Origin: Ahaetulla prasina
Lineage: Eukaryota; Chordata; Lepidosauria; Squamata; Colubridae
Reading direction: 5' to 3'
Length of the DNA stretch: 64,000 bases
NCBI RefSeq assembly: GCF_028640845.1
Contig: NC_080540.1
Span: forward strand, 134,382,420 to 134,446,419
Within the stretch, counting starts at the first letter, position 1. Each line of letters begins with the position of its first letter. The position numbers were made by a program, and so were the translations under genes. The notes beneath the pieces were generated by a model, which made no database searches, had not been told where the DNA came from, and saw nothing but the letters and a program-made list of their open reading frames with translations. Below are positions 54,439 to 64,000 of the stretch, in pieces.

Positions 54439-55095
54439 ATGTCTAGCTGTACGCTGCCAGCGCCATTCGACCCAGCCAAGGAGAAATGGGGGTCGTACAT
54501 GGCTCGTTTCGAGTGTTTCCTCGAAGCTAACGAACTGCAAGGAGTATCGGATAATCGGAAGCGCGCTTACTTCCTGAGCCACTGTGGGCCAGAAGTCTTC
54601 GATACCGCTGAATCGCTGTCGGAACCAATGCCGGTACAGTTGGTGCCATGGCAAACGCTACAGACGACGCTACGAGCACACTACGCGCTGGTGCCATCGA
54701 AGTTTGTACAACGGTTCGAGTTGAGGCAAAGAGTTCAGCGAGAGGGCGAATCGATAAGAGTGTACATGGCATTAAGGAAAGCCGCAAACCACTGTGAGTA
54801 TAGAGACTTGGAGGATTCTTTATTAGAACAACTCATTTATGGGGTCAGGGACATCCGACTACAGAGGCGGCTGCTGTCGAAAAGCAACCTAACCCTGGCG
54901 ATAGCCCTGGATGAGGCCAGGGCACATGAGATGTCCACCAAAGCGGTGGAAACCTTACAAAAGCTGAACACGCCAAATGCCGCGGCGAAAGCAACGCCAG
55001 TCCACAGTGAAGAAATCCAGGCCGAATCGGTGAAGAAGAGGAAGAGGTTTTCCACACCGGGAGGCCGGAGAGAGGCGACCGGGACGAGTGCGTGA
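54439..55095 (+). CDS. gag: Gag (Ty3/Gypsy), open to 218 codons
   Basis: Structural capsid-type protein. Opens with FDPAKEKWGSYMARFECFL, then RKRAYFLSHCG and FELRQRVQREGESIRVYM, a typical Gypsy Gag capsid region. It closes in a basic stretch at TGA just before the zinc knuckles, which lie in the -1 frame. So this frame lacks its expected nucleic-acid-binding end, either through an indel or by frameshift translation. Confidence 0.88.
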   Translation: MSSCTLPAPFDPAKEKWGSYMARFECFLEANELQGVSDNRKRAYFLSHCGPEVFDTAESLSEPMPVQLVPWQTLQTTLRAHYALVPSKFVQRFELRQRVQREGESIRVYMALRKAANHCEYRDLEDSLLEQLIYGVRDIRLQRRLLSKSNLTLAIALDEARAHEMSTKAVETLQKLNTPNAAAKATPVHSEEIQAESVKKRKRFSTPGGRREATGTSA

Positions 55096-56147
55096 GTTGC
55101 GGAGGCCAACACCAACGACAGAATTGCAGGTTCAAAGATGCAATTTGTTGGCAGTGTGAAAAGAAAGGACACATAGCTCAGGCCTGCCGAGCCTCTCAAC
55201 CTTCTCGCCCAAAATTCAAACCGGCCAATCAACAGGGTGCCGGATCTGCGAAGCGGCCAGGGATTGGTCAGTTCAAAAAAGGCGCGAAGTTGAATCAGAC
55301 CACTGTGAGAGTGGGCCACGCATCGACACGGCTAGAAAAGAAAATATTCACCAAGACATACATCGAAGGAGTGCAGTGTAAAATGGAGGTGGATACCGGC
55401 TCATCAATCACGATTATGACTTGGGACACAATCGCAAGGGACCTGCCAGATGTCGCGAAACGCCAGCTGCAACCCCAAAAGCTGAGAGTTCAAGACTACC
55501 AGGGGAACCGAATCCCTGTTCAAGGAGTCACGTCCGTCAGAGTGAAATATGGACAATTCAAGAAAACTCTGCCGATCACTATCGTAGATGGAAACCTGCC
55601 CAGTTTGCTAGGTCTTGACTGGTTCAGAGCCTTGGGCATGGAAGTAACCGGGGTTCACAGAAGCGGAGTCAACCTGAAGGATGAATTGTTGAGAGAATTC
55701 GAGGACGTTTTCCAAGACTGCCTGGGCAAGTACGTGGGGACCCCCATTTCATTCAATTTGGACCCCCAGGTGGCTCCCATTAGATTAAAAGCTAGGAGGG
55801 TCCCGTTCGCCCTCAAACCCAAGATTGACAGGGAACTAGACAAATTAGTAAGCCAGGGAATACTAGTCCCCGTCGACCATGCAAAATGGGAGACACCAAT
55901 AGTGACCCCAGTCAAACTGGATGGATCAGTCCGTATTTGCGCTGACTATAAGGCAACGCTTAACAAAGCATTGCAAAAGAGTGCTTACCCCGTTCCCGTA
56001 GTGCAACATTTGTTGCACTCGTTAGGACAGGGACAGGTTTTTGCCAAACTTGATCTGGCTCAAGCCTACCAACAATTACCAGTTGACGACGAAACGGCCG
56101 AAGCGCAGACGATTGTCACACATCGGGGTGCTTTTAAATGCACTTGA
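55032..56147 (+). pseudogene. pol: Pol part 1: zinc knuckles, protease, RT N-terminal half
   Basis: Frame open from about 55032. Two zinc knuckles: CVSCGGQHQRQNC (about 55089-55127) and CWQCEKKGHIAQAC. Aspartic protease with DTGSS (about 55392-55406) and LLGLDWF. RT start with KWETPIVTPVK, GSVRICADYKATLN, and FAKLDLAQAYQQLPV holding the first catalytic Asp. Ends at an in-frame TGA, 56145-56147. Confidence 0.9.
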
Positions 56148-56157
56148 CTTCAGTTTC

Positions 56158-58155
56158 GGAGTTAGTGTAGCCCCCGGGTTATTCCAAAACCTAATGGAAC
56201 GACTCCTACAAGGTCTACCAGGAGTAGTTCCATATTTCGACGATGTACTGGTATCAGCAGAAAACTTGGAAGAATTAGGGGTCAAATTGCGGAAGGTTTT
56301 GGGCATTTTCAGGTCTGCGGGGCTTAAGGTTAAACTCAACAAATGCCAGATAGGAGTTGAATCTGTAGAATTCTTGGGTTACCGGATAGATAAGGAAGGC
56401 ATCCACCCAACTGAGAGCAAAGTGCGAGCTATTAGAAAGGCTCCAACCCCAAAAAACAAAACAGAATTACAAGCATTTTTGGGGCTTGTAAACTTCTATG
56501 CGGTATTTTTAAAAAATAAGGCAACGGTAGCTGAACCGCTACATAAACTGCTAGCGAAAAAATCTGTTTGGACTTGGGGCAGGGTTGAGGCTAAGGCATT
56601 TGAAGGCGTTAAGAATCTCTTGTCCAGCAATAGCCTTCTAATTCAGTACAATGGGACGTTGCCACTAGTACTAGTTTGTGATGCATCACCCTACGGGGTA
56701 AGGGCTGTCCTCAGCCACAGGTTACCGAACGGTTCAGAAGCCCCTATCGCATATTTTTCCATCACGATGTCCTCAGCGGAAAGGAACTATAAAGGAAAGG
56801 AAAGCCAACTAGACCGGGAAGCCCTGGCTATAGTTTCTGGGGTTAAAAAATTCCACGAGTACCTGTTTGGGCGGCAATTTGAAATAGTCACAGACCACAG
56901 ACCTTTATTGGGACTCTTGGCGGGGGACCGTCCAACACCGGTTGCATTATCACCCAGGCTGATCCGTTGGACTATTTTCCTGGCAGCATATTCGTACAAA
57001 CTGTCTCACCGACCGGGCAAGGATTTGGGACATGCGGACGCTTTAAGTAGATGCCCGTTGCCAGAGACTATTGAAGACCCGACTCCAGGGACGCCCGTCT
57101 TGTTAATTGACTCTTTGGACTCTGGCCCAGTCACATCTACGGACGTGACTAGGGCATCTTACAAAGACATTGTCGTAAGAACTGTGATCGGTTGGGTGCA
57201 GAGGGGATGGCCCACTGCACCGGGGGATCGTTTCAAAGAATTTACAAAAAAGCGTTCGGAACTGTCGGTACAAGGGGGTTGTCTGTTATGGGGGGATAGA
57301 GTGGTTATTCCGGAGAAATTACGAGGGCATGTGTTGGAACTATTGCATGTGGGCCACCCAGGAATTTTAAGGATGAAAAGCCTAGCGAGAAGTTACGTGT
57401 GGGGGCCACAAATGGATAAAGACATTAGCGACCGGGTAGGGAAATGCCAAGCATGTCAAGAATCAAGGCCACTACCCCCAACAGCCCCCATAAGGGATTG
57501 GGAGAAACCCCAGGGTCCTTGGTCCAGGATCCATATAGATTTTGCCGGGCCGTTCCATGGGCAGACCTTCTTAATTGTGGTAGATGCCTACTCGAAGTGG
57601 TTAGAAATTTTACTCATGAAAACCACAACAGCGGAAGCTGTAATCACAGTATTGAGACATCTATTTGTGACACACGGGTTGCCCGACACTCTAGTGTCCG
57701 ATAATGGCCCACAAGTCACAGCCACCCAGTTTGAGGGGTACTTGGCAGAAGAGGGCATCCGACATGTCCTCTCGGCGCCTTTCCACGCGGCGACGAACGG
57801 ACTTGCAGAACGTTTCGTACGCAGTGCCAAGGAAGCGCTATCTAGAATTAGCCCAGGAGATTGGCAATCCAAAATTGATACCTTCCTGGCAGTCCAACAT
57901 AGAACTCCCTGTGTGACCACCGGCCACAGCCCATCGGAGTTATTAATGGGTAGAAGACTCCGGTCCCCCCTAGATCGGTTAAACCCAACATACTCCCCTG
58001 ATGGGTACCAAAGCACAAAGGGAAGAACCAGAACAATGACAACAGGTGACCCAGTATGGGCACATAACTATAGTGAGGGCCCAGCGTGGCTAAAGGGAGC
58101 AATTGTAGGAGTGACGGGACCAAAGTCATACATAGTGGACATGGGGGATGGCTGA
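56158..58155 (+). pseudogene. pol: Pol part 2: RT active site, RNase H, integrase
   Basis: Continues in another frame after the stop and one extra base near 56157. RT: SVAPGLFQNLMERLL, YFDD at 56233-56244, FLGYRIDKEGI. RNase H: LVCDASPYGV and VTDHRPLLGLLAG. Integrase: HVGHPG...CQACQ zinc domain, then D (HIDFAGPF), D (VSDNGPQ) and E (NGLAERF), then LLMGRRLRSPLD. Ends at TGA 58153-58155 within a W-R-R-H-I-D-Q-L region. Confidence 0.92.
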
Positions 58156-58500
58156 GTGTGGAGACGCCACATAGATCAATTACGAAAAAGAATACAAAAC
58201 AATCCAGAAACCAAACAGCCAGACCCTGACTACCCAATATTTGAACCAACAGCTAACTCAACCCCGAGGCGATCGGAGGACTTAGCTGAGTCTGAAGGAG
58301 TCCAGCGACGCCAACCGGCTCCTCCAGAGGACAGCAGGGACGACTCTGCCAATAATCCAGGGCTGGATGGCCCAGAGGAGGAGCTGGGAGGAACAAACAG
58401 TCCCTCCGAGCAGCTCGACTCACTCCCAGGGAATGAATTGTGCAGGTCAGAAAGAGTTAGGAGACGCCCTGTCTACCTGCATGACTACGTGGAAAAATAA
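58156..58500 (+). pseudogene. pol: Pol C-terminal tail after in-frame stop
   Basis: The same frame stays open for 114 more codons after the TGA: WRRHIDQLRKRIQ, then a Pro/Glu/Ser-rich region and RSERVRRRPVYLHDYV, the usual end of a Gypsy integrase tail. TAA at 58498-58500. Confidence 0.85.
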
Positions 58501-58548
58501 CATGCAAATGTCATGCAAAAAACTATGTAAATATGGTACAATGTGTTC

Positions 58549-58562
58549 TGGGAGGGGAGGAG
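58549..58562 (+). other. Polypurine tract of the Gypsy element
   Basis: GGGAGGGGAGGAG directly before the 3' LTR TGTAATG; the plus-strand priming site. Confidence 0.85.
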
Positions 58563-58750
58563 TGTAATGTATTTGAATTTTAGGAGGGAAATTTGGGCGG
58601 GAAAATGCACGTTGCTGATTGGCTGATGCCTCAGCCAAAATACTATTTAAAGAAGGGTTTTTGCCTGTTGGCTTTTGCTGGGATCACAATAAACCAAAGA
58701 GCTGTTGTCATTAGTATCGTCTCCTGCCTCTTCATTGCCTGAATTTAACA
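58563..58750 (+). repeat. 3' LTR
   Basis: 188 bp, aligned without gaps to the 5' LTR with about eight substitutions by eye. Confidence 0.95.
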
Positions 58751-58755
58751 GTTCT

Positions 58756-60585
58756 AATACTGTCCTTGCAATGGAACAGATCTTGAACATATAAAAGCAA
58801 ATGTGATATAATTCTAGAAAAGTCTATAAAAAATTATAAGCATGGATCCTTTGAGATACATCCTACAAAGTAGTCCTGATGCAATTATCTATATCAGTGT
58901 TGTTATAAGAAGCTCCATTGGCTGTTTCAGATGGATCTCTTTACCTAGGATGGTCCTTTTAAGAATTTAATCTCAAAGATAGAGGACTAATCTCAAGGAT
59001 AGATGAGCACAGGGGAAATATTAAGTACCTTAAGCTTTGGTAAATTTCAGCTCTTGCAAACTGAATTTCATAGTGAAAAAATATCAAAATAAAAACCAAT
59101 ATAGTGTGAAGCTGTTTATGAATTTGTTTCAGCTATCTCTAATAATAAATGATAAGTGACATCAAGAGATTAAGATCTGGTTTGGATTACAAGAAACCTA
59201 CACAATAGCAACTGTCCTGGGAGCAGCTCTTGCTCTCTATAAAGTCACTTGATAAAGAGATCCTTAAACTGAGCTCAAATTCTAGTAACTGAATCCCTTG
59301 GATTTGGGTTTTTTGTTTTTTTTGGCAGCATTACATAAATGATTTACTAATTTGTAAATTATAACTATTTTTATTTCTTGGAATCTTGGTACATTATTGA
59401 TAAATCCTACCTACTTTGTATATTGAGTCCCCAAGGTCTACAGACACAGATTTATAAACACACGGATGTCAAAAAATGACTGTGTTCTCATACCATTTCT
59501 ACCATCATTCATACAATTTTACTTTATATATAGTTAGTATGAGTATGCTTCTATTTGCTTTTTTCTAGGAATCATTCAGGATTTTTCTTTCAGGATAAAC
59601 ATAATTAACCTCTTCTTGGCATCCTATTTTACTTCTGGGGAACCACCCATTACGAGAAATCACCAAAGGCATATAACATGTTCCTAACTAATATTCATGT
59701 TGGTACTACTTGGCCTGTTTGCACTACAGATCCATTTTGTTTCTTAAGTGTTATAAGTGGATAGTTGGATAGCAAAGGGAAATAGATCGTTACATAACGG
59801 AATGATACATAAACAAAGTTATAACATGGATCTTGATTTCTTTTCAGTATGTAAGAATGGGGTATATCTCTAGCATCCTGAAACCTTATGCTGTGTACCA
59901 TTCAGCATTTCCCTTGTTATTAAAATGCAGCATTTCCCTTGTTATTAAACAAATCATTGCTTTAGATCACAGAAAAAGATCCCCTTTCCCCAGAAAAACA
60001 AAGTTAGATCCGGGCTAGAAGCTTCCTTCACAGGTTTTACTACTTAGATTTTCTTAGAATTACTTCAAGGTATTTAAGCAATCACTTAATTTCTATCCCT
60101 CACTAGATATTCACTCTATTCCATTCAAAAGCAATACTAGGTTAACTACTGAATATTGCTTTTGCAATGTCATGGGGGGTGGGGGGAGCTCCTTGGTTTT
60201 CTCATCTTCTTCCTGACCTCCATTCCTGGCAATGGCTCTTCTCTAAGCAGGTCTGCCACTTTTAAACGTTATGCAGATATTTCTGGTTCTGCTTGACAGC
60301 ATTCCTTAAGCCCTAGAACTCATCTTTCTCACTAGTTTATTTCAACATACGGTAATAATAATGAAACTGTTGATTAAATATATACAAATTAAAATATTAT
60401 ATTATATTATAAAATATTATAAATGAGATAATCTATTTTATGTGTCTGCAATTTCAGGCGATGCTATATTTTAAGAGCAAGCAGCTCCACTTTATATGGC
60501 AAACACTAGCTGAGGGTACATCCATAACAAACTCATTTGTAGTGTGGATACCTTTAACAAACATCTGAAAAATTGCTCATTCATG
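58756..60585. other. Intergenic, no gene
   Basis: AT-rich. The only structure seen is a short direct duplication of CAGCATTTCCCTTGTTATTA near 59901-59950. Confidence 0.45.
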
Positions 60586-60589
60586 TTAG

Positions 60590-60835
60590 TAATAGCACTT
60601 AGATTTATATACTACCTTATAGTGCTATACAGCACTCTGATCAGTTTACAATGTCAGCCTATTGGCCCCAGCAATCTTGGTCTTCACTTTACCGACCCTG
60701 GAAGGATGGAAGACTGAGTCAATCTTGGAACCAGTGAAAATTGAAGTGCCGAACTGTTGGCAGCTGACAGTCAGCAGAATTAGCCTGCAATATTGCATTA
60801 TAACCACTGTGAAACCACCGCTCTTTCAAACTATG
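60590..60835 (-). mobile_element. tRNA-derived SINE, minus strand
   Basis: Left end AATAGCACTTAGATTTATAT, central GGAAGGATGGAAGACTGAGT, right-side tRNA-head complement TAGCCTGCAATATTGCATTA. The complement shows the SINE order, ending in TATATAAATCTAAGTGCTAT. Squamate SINE type. Confidence 0.75.
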
Positions 60836-60898
60836 GTTAAATTAATCATACTTTAAATATTTGTTGTATAAATCCTGGTATATTTGGAGCAGCTGCTT

Positions 60899-63470
60899 TT
60901 ATTTTATTTATTTATTTATTTAGATATATTTGTCAAGCATATATAACATAACAGGTAAAAGTATAAACATAATTTGAATACATGAAAAGAGTAAGAGTAA
61001 AAAGTAACATTAGGACAGGGACAGTAGGCATGCTGGTGCACTTATGCACCCCTTACAGACCTCTTAGGAATGGGGTGAGGTCAACAGTAGACAGTTTAAG
61101 GTTAAAGTTTTGGGGGTTTGGGGAAGAAACCACAGAGTCAGATAGTGCATTCCAGGCATTGACCACTCTGTTGCTTAAGTCATATTTTCTGCAATCGAGT
61201 TTGGAGCGGTTTACCTTGAGTTTGTATCTATTATTTGCTCATGTATTGTTGTGGTTGAAGCTGAAGTAGTCATTGACAGGTAGGACATTGTGGCAGATAA
61301 TTTTATGTACTACGCTTAGGTCAGACCAAAGTCGGCCTAGTTATAAGTTGTCTAAGCCCAAAATTTCAAATCTGGTGGCATAAGGTATTTTATTACAGGT
61401 AGAGGAATGGAGGACTCTTCTCGTGAAATATTTCTGGACCCTCTCAATTGTATTAATACAATTGATATGAAGTGTGGGTTCCAAACAGATGAGCTGTATT
61501 TGAGAATTGGTCTAGCAAATGTTTTGTATGCTCTAGTTAGTAGAAGAAGCTACACAAGATTAGGTTAACAAATCTTAATACCTTTTTGGCAATGTTGTTA
61601 CAGTGGCACTTAGATGTTTAGAAGTGAGTACTCCAAGGTCCTTGACAGAGTGAGGGTCATCTACAAGGTCATGACCATCTAATTTGTATTTTGATTTTTT
61701 TTGCCAATGTGCAAGACAGAGCATTTGTTGGTTGAAATTTGAAATTGCCACTTGTTAGACCAATCTGACACATAGTCAAGGTCTTTCTGTAGGGTACCGT
61801 ATTTTTCAGAGTATAAGATGCTCCGGACTATAAGATGCTTCAGACTATAAGATGCGCCTACTTTTTTGGTGAGGAAAACAAGAAAAAGAAATCTGCCTCT
61901 GCCTCTGCCTCCCAGAAATTTTGCCTCGTTGCAGCAAACAGCAGATAGCCTGCTTTACTTTCATTTTCGTTTTCAGCATAGCTTGATTAGCACAAGAAAA
62001 AAAAAATCTGCTGCCAGCAATTTACCTTCCTTGCAGCAAACAGCAGAGGCCGATCCAGGACTCTGGATCCAGGACAATCAATTTGTGCTAATTAGGCTGC
62101 GCTAAAGCTGAATTGAGCTGTTTCTTCTTTCTGCTTGCTGCAAGGAGGTAAATTGCTGGGAAGCAGAAGCCATAGGATGGGGGCCAGTGCGTGGGCGGGC
62201 TACATTCGGTGTATAAGACGCACCCAAATTTTCACCCCCTTTCAGGGGGAAAAAAGGTGCATCTTATACTCTGAAAAATACGGTAGTTGCATTGTCAGTG
62301 GTGTTGAATAGTTTAACATCATCAGCAAAGAGAACACAGTTGCTTTTAATATAATCGCAAAGGTCATTTATGTAAAGTATGAAGAGTGTTGGACCTAAAA
62401 CTCTGCCTTGAGGAACACCACTATTAACAGATAAGGATTTGATAGAGCGCTTCCTATTTTGACCACTTCTTGTCTGTTTGACAGGAAGGCAGCTATCTAT
62501 TTATGTAGGAGTCCAGAAATGTCATAGGATTTTACTTTTAGAAGTAATTTGTTGTGTACCACTGAATCAAAAGCTTTACAGAAGTCTATGTAAATTGCGT
62601 CTATTGCTTTGCCTTGATCGAGATGTGTAGTCCATATGTTTTTGCAATGTAGTAGTTGTAGATTACAGGATAATTTTTTTCTGAAACCAAATTATTTGTT
62701 GGAGAGTAGGTTATTTGTCTCTAGGTGGAGGGTAATAGATTGGTTAATGATTGATTCCATGACTTTGCAGGTGATGCAACATAAACAGATTGGTCTGTAA
62801 TTTTCAACTAGGCTAGGGTCTCCCTTTTTGAAGATAGGGATGACCGTGGCTTGTGACCATTGGTGGGGCAAGGAGCTAGTACTGAAAGATTTTTCAAAAA
62901 TTATGCTTAGAGGTTCTGCAATTGCAGTGAAAAGCTTTTTTAAGAACTATGCACATAGTCCATCAGGTCCAATAGATAGAGATGATTTTAGATTGCATAG
63001 TGCCTTTTCAACATTGTCTTCTGGAAAATTGATAAGTATAAGATCACTGTAATCATTGTAATTGTCTGTAGTGCAACTGGGAAATATTGGGTATGTGTTG
63101 TTACTGTTTACAAAGACTGAGCTGAAGAACGTGTTAAAGCGATTGGCTTTAACAGTTTTGTCAATACAGTCTTCATTGTTTGGTCTTTTTAGGGGTGGGA
63201 TGGATCTCGAGTCTTTAAGTTTGTTGTTTACAAAATTATAAAAGGCATGGTTAGATTTTGTGCGTAAAAGGTTTTTCTCTTGCTTGATGTGATAATTGGT
63301 GCATTCAGTCTTTATTTGTTGGCATAAGTTTTTGTAGCTGTTTTTGAAGGTAGTTACATAGTTAGTTTTGTTTTTTTGCCAAAGAGATTTTTTTTCTGGA
63401 TTGTAGTTTGCTTATTATTATTGGTAGTTTATTTTTTTCTGGTTTTGGGTGATATTAGTGGTATGTTGTT
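60899..63470 (-). mobile_element. Degraded CR1-group LINE, minus strand
   Basis: The 3' end at the left carries (TTTA)n. RT remnants on the minus strand: WSQATVIPIFKKGDPSLVEN and NYRPICLCCITCKVMESI (about 62700-62880), then FCKAFDSV and an A-D-D-like remnant near 62320. Multiple frameshifts. Interrupted by a MITE at 61797-62283. Possibly truncated at the 5' side near 63470. Confidence 0.78.
61797..62283. mobile_element. Mariner-type MITE nested in the LINE
   Basis: 487 bp with long inverted ends CCGTATTTTTCAGAGTATAA and TTATACTCTGAAAAATACGG, flanked by TA at 61795-61796 and 62284-62285. Internal subrepeats GACTATAAGATGC. Confidence 0.92.
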
Positions 63471-63484
63471 GTTGTTTTTTTATT

Positions 63485-63560
63485 TGAATTTATATCCCGC
63501 CCTTCTCCGAAGACTCAGGGTGGCTTACACAGTGTTAAGCAATAGTCTTCATCCATATCA
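63485..63560 (-). mobile_element. SINE 3'-end fragment
   Basis: TTATATCCCGCCCTTCTCCG and GACTCAGGGTGGCTTACAC match the 3' end of the SINEs at 32806 and 38698; the tRNA head is missing. Confidence 0.7.
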
Positions 63561-63579
63561 GTTTCCCTTACACCTGGAT

Positions 63580-64000
63580 GAAACTGTCTATCTAGACCCG
63601 TTCCAGTCCAGTTTCCGGCCTGGTTACAGCACTGAGACGGCTTTGGTCGTGTTGGTGGATGATCTCTGGAGGGCCAGGGATAGGGGTTGTTCCTCTGCCC
63701 TGGTCCTATTAGACCTCTCAGCGGCTTTCGATACCATCGACCATGGTATCCTGCTGCGCCGGTTGGAGGGATTGGGAGTGGGAGGCACCGTTTATCGGTG
63801 GTTTTCCTCCTATCTCTCCCATTGGTCGCAGACGGTGTTGACAGGGGGGCAGAGGTCGGCCCCGAGGCGCCTCACTTGTGGGGTGCCGCAGGGGTCTATT
63901 CTCTCGCTCCTTCTGTTCAACATCTATATGAAGCCGCTGCGTGAGATCATCAGTGGCTTCGGTGTGAGGTACCAGCTGTACGCGGATGACACCCAGCTGT
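63580..64000 (+). mobile_element. L2-like LINE reverse transcriptase, runs off the window
   Basis: Plus strand, one open frame to the window end: RT palm with PGYSTETALVVLVDDLW, LLDLSAAFDTIDHGIL (first catalytic Asp), LTCGVPQGSILSLLLFNIYM and YQLYADDTQL (Y-A-D-D). No stop in about 140 codons. Same family type as 36262-37246. 5'-truncated or joined to the SINE fragment on its left. Confidence 0.88.

Larger units (their letters stand above)
54149..58750 (+). mobile_element. Ty3/Gypsy LTR retrotransposon, near-complete
   Basis: 4602 bp with two 188-bp LTRs, flanked by GTTCT at 54144-54148 and 58751-58755 (5-bp target duplication). Order: 5' LTR, tRNA-Ser-type PBS, gag, zinc knuckles, protease, RT, RNase H, integrase, C-terminal tail, polypurine tract, 3' LTR. 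RT before integrase defines Ty3/Gypsy. No envelope gene. LTRs differ at about 8 of 188 positions. The coding part has a gag/pol frame change, one stop and one frameshift in RT, and a late stop, so it is not translated whole. Low similarity of composition to neighbours (richer in G+C, more CpG) fits a recent arrival. Confidence 0.95.

Overview
The window is vertebrate nuclear DNA, almost certainly from a squamate reptile and most likely a snake. The evidence is split genes with GT/AG introns, AATAAA poly(A) signals and a CpG-island promoter, plus a repeat mix typical of squamates: Bov-B (RTE) and CR1/L3 LINEs, an L1 3' end, a Sauria-type tRNA SINE, Penelope-like and L2-like pieces, and hAT and mariner MITEs. 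CR1/L3 3' ends carrying an (AATAG)n tail point to snakes in particular. I see no bacterial or viral operon, CRISPR array or free-standing tRNA/rRNA gene.

Only two host genes are recognisable, both on the + strand and head to tail. (1) SIRT7, positions 1148-5388: five 3' coding exons, about 241 C-terminal codons; the 5' exons lie upstream of the window. It encodes a nuclear/nucleolar NAD-dependent deacylase. (2) PCYT2, positions 6837-39316: 13 coding exons that join in phase to exactly 389 codons plus stop. It encodes CTP:phosphoethanolamine cytidylyltransferase, the CDP-ethanolamine step of phosphatidylethanolamine synthesis, with two cytidylyltransferase folds (HYGH and HVGH). The SIRT7-PCYT2 order matches the synteny I know from mammals. 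The two genes share no pathway; they are simply neighbours. A CpG island at about 6570-7160 is the PCYT2 promoter.

Layout: 1-5650 SIRT7 3' half, with hAT and mariner MITEs in its introns; 5650-6570 short intergenic spacer with one mariner MITE; 6837-41530 PCYT2, whose introns are swollen by repeats (an L2-like piece and a CR1/L3 LINE inside an older CR1, then L1, MITEs, SINEs, Bov-B, Penelope-like and a second L2-like element). The PCYT2 terminal exon and most of its 3' UTR are tandemly duplicated (unit 1236 bp, copies at 38819-40054 and 40055-41290, about 99.5% identical). 41530-54148 is gene-poor and holds MITE, Penelope, SINE, Bov-B and LTR fragments. 54149-58750 is a near-complete Ty3/Gypsy LTR retrotransposon with a 5-bp target duplication and a few coding breaks. 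58756-64000 holds a SINE, a degraded CR1-group LINE with a MITE inside it, and an L2-like reverse transcriptase running off the right edge.

No new defence or metabolic system is visible. The observations most worth a second look are the duplicated PCYT2 last exon, the nested retrotransposon stack in intron 1, a snap-back palindrome at the edge of a solo LTR (53228-53264), a tRNA-head/CR1-tail composite SINE (about 47125-47280), and simple repeats lying against three PCYT2 splice sites.
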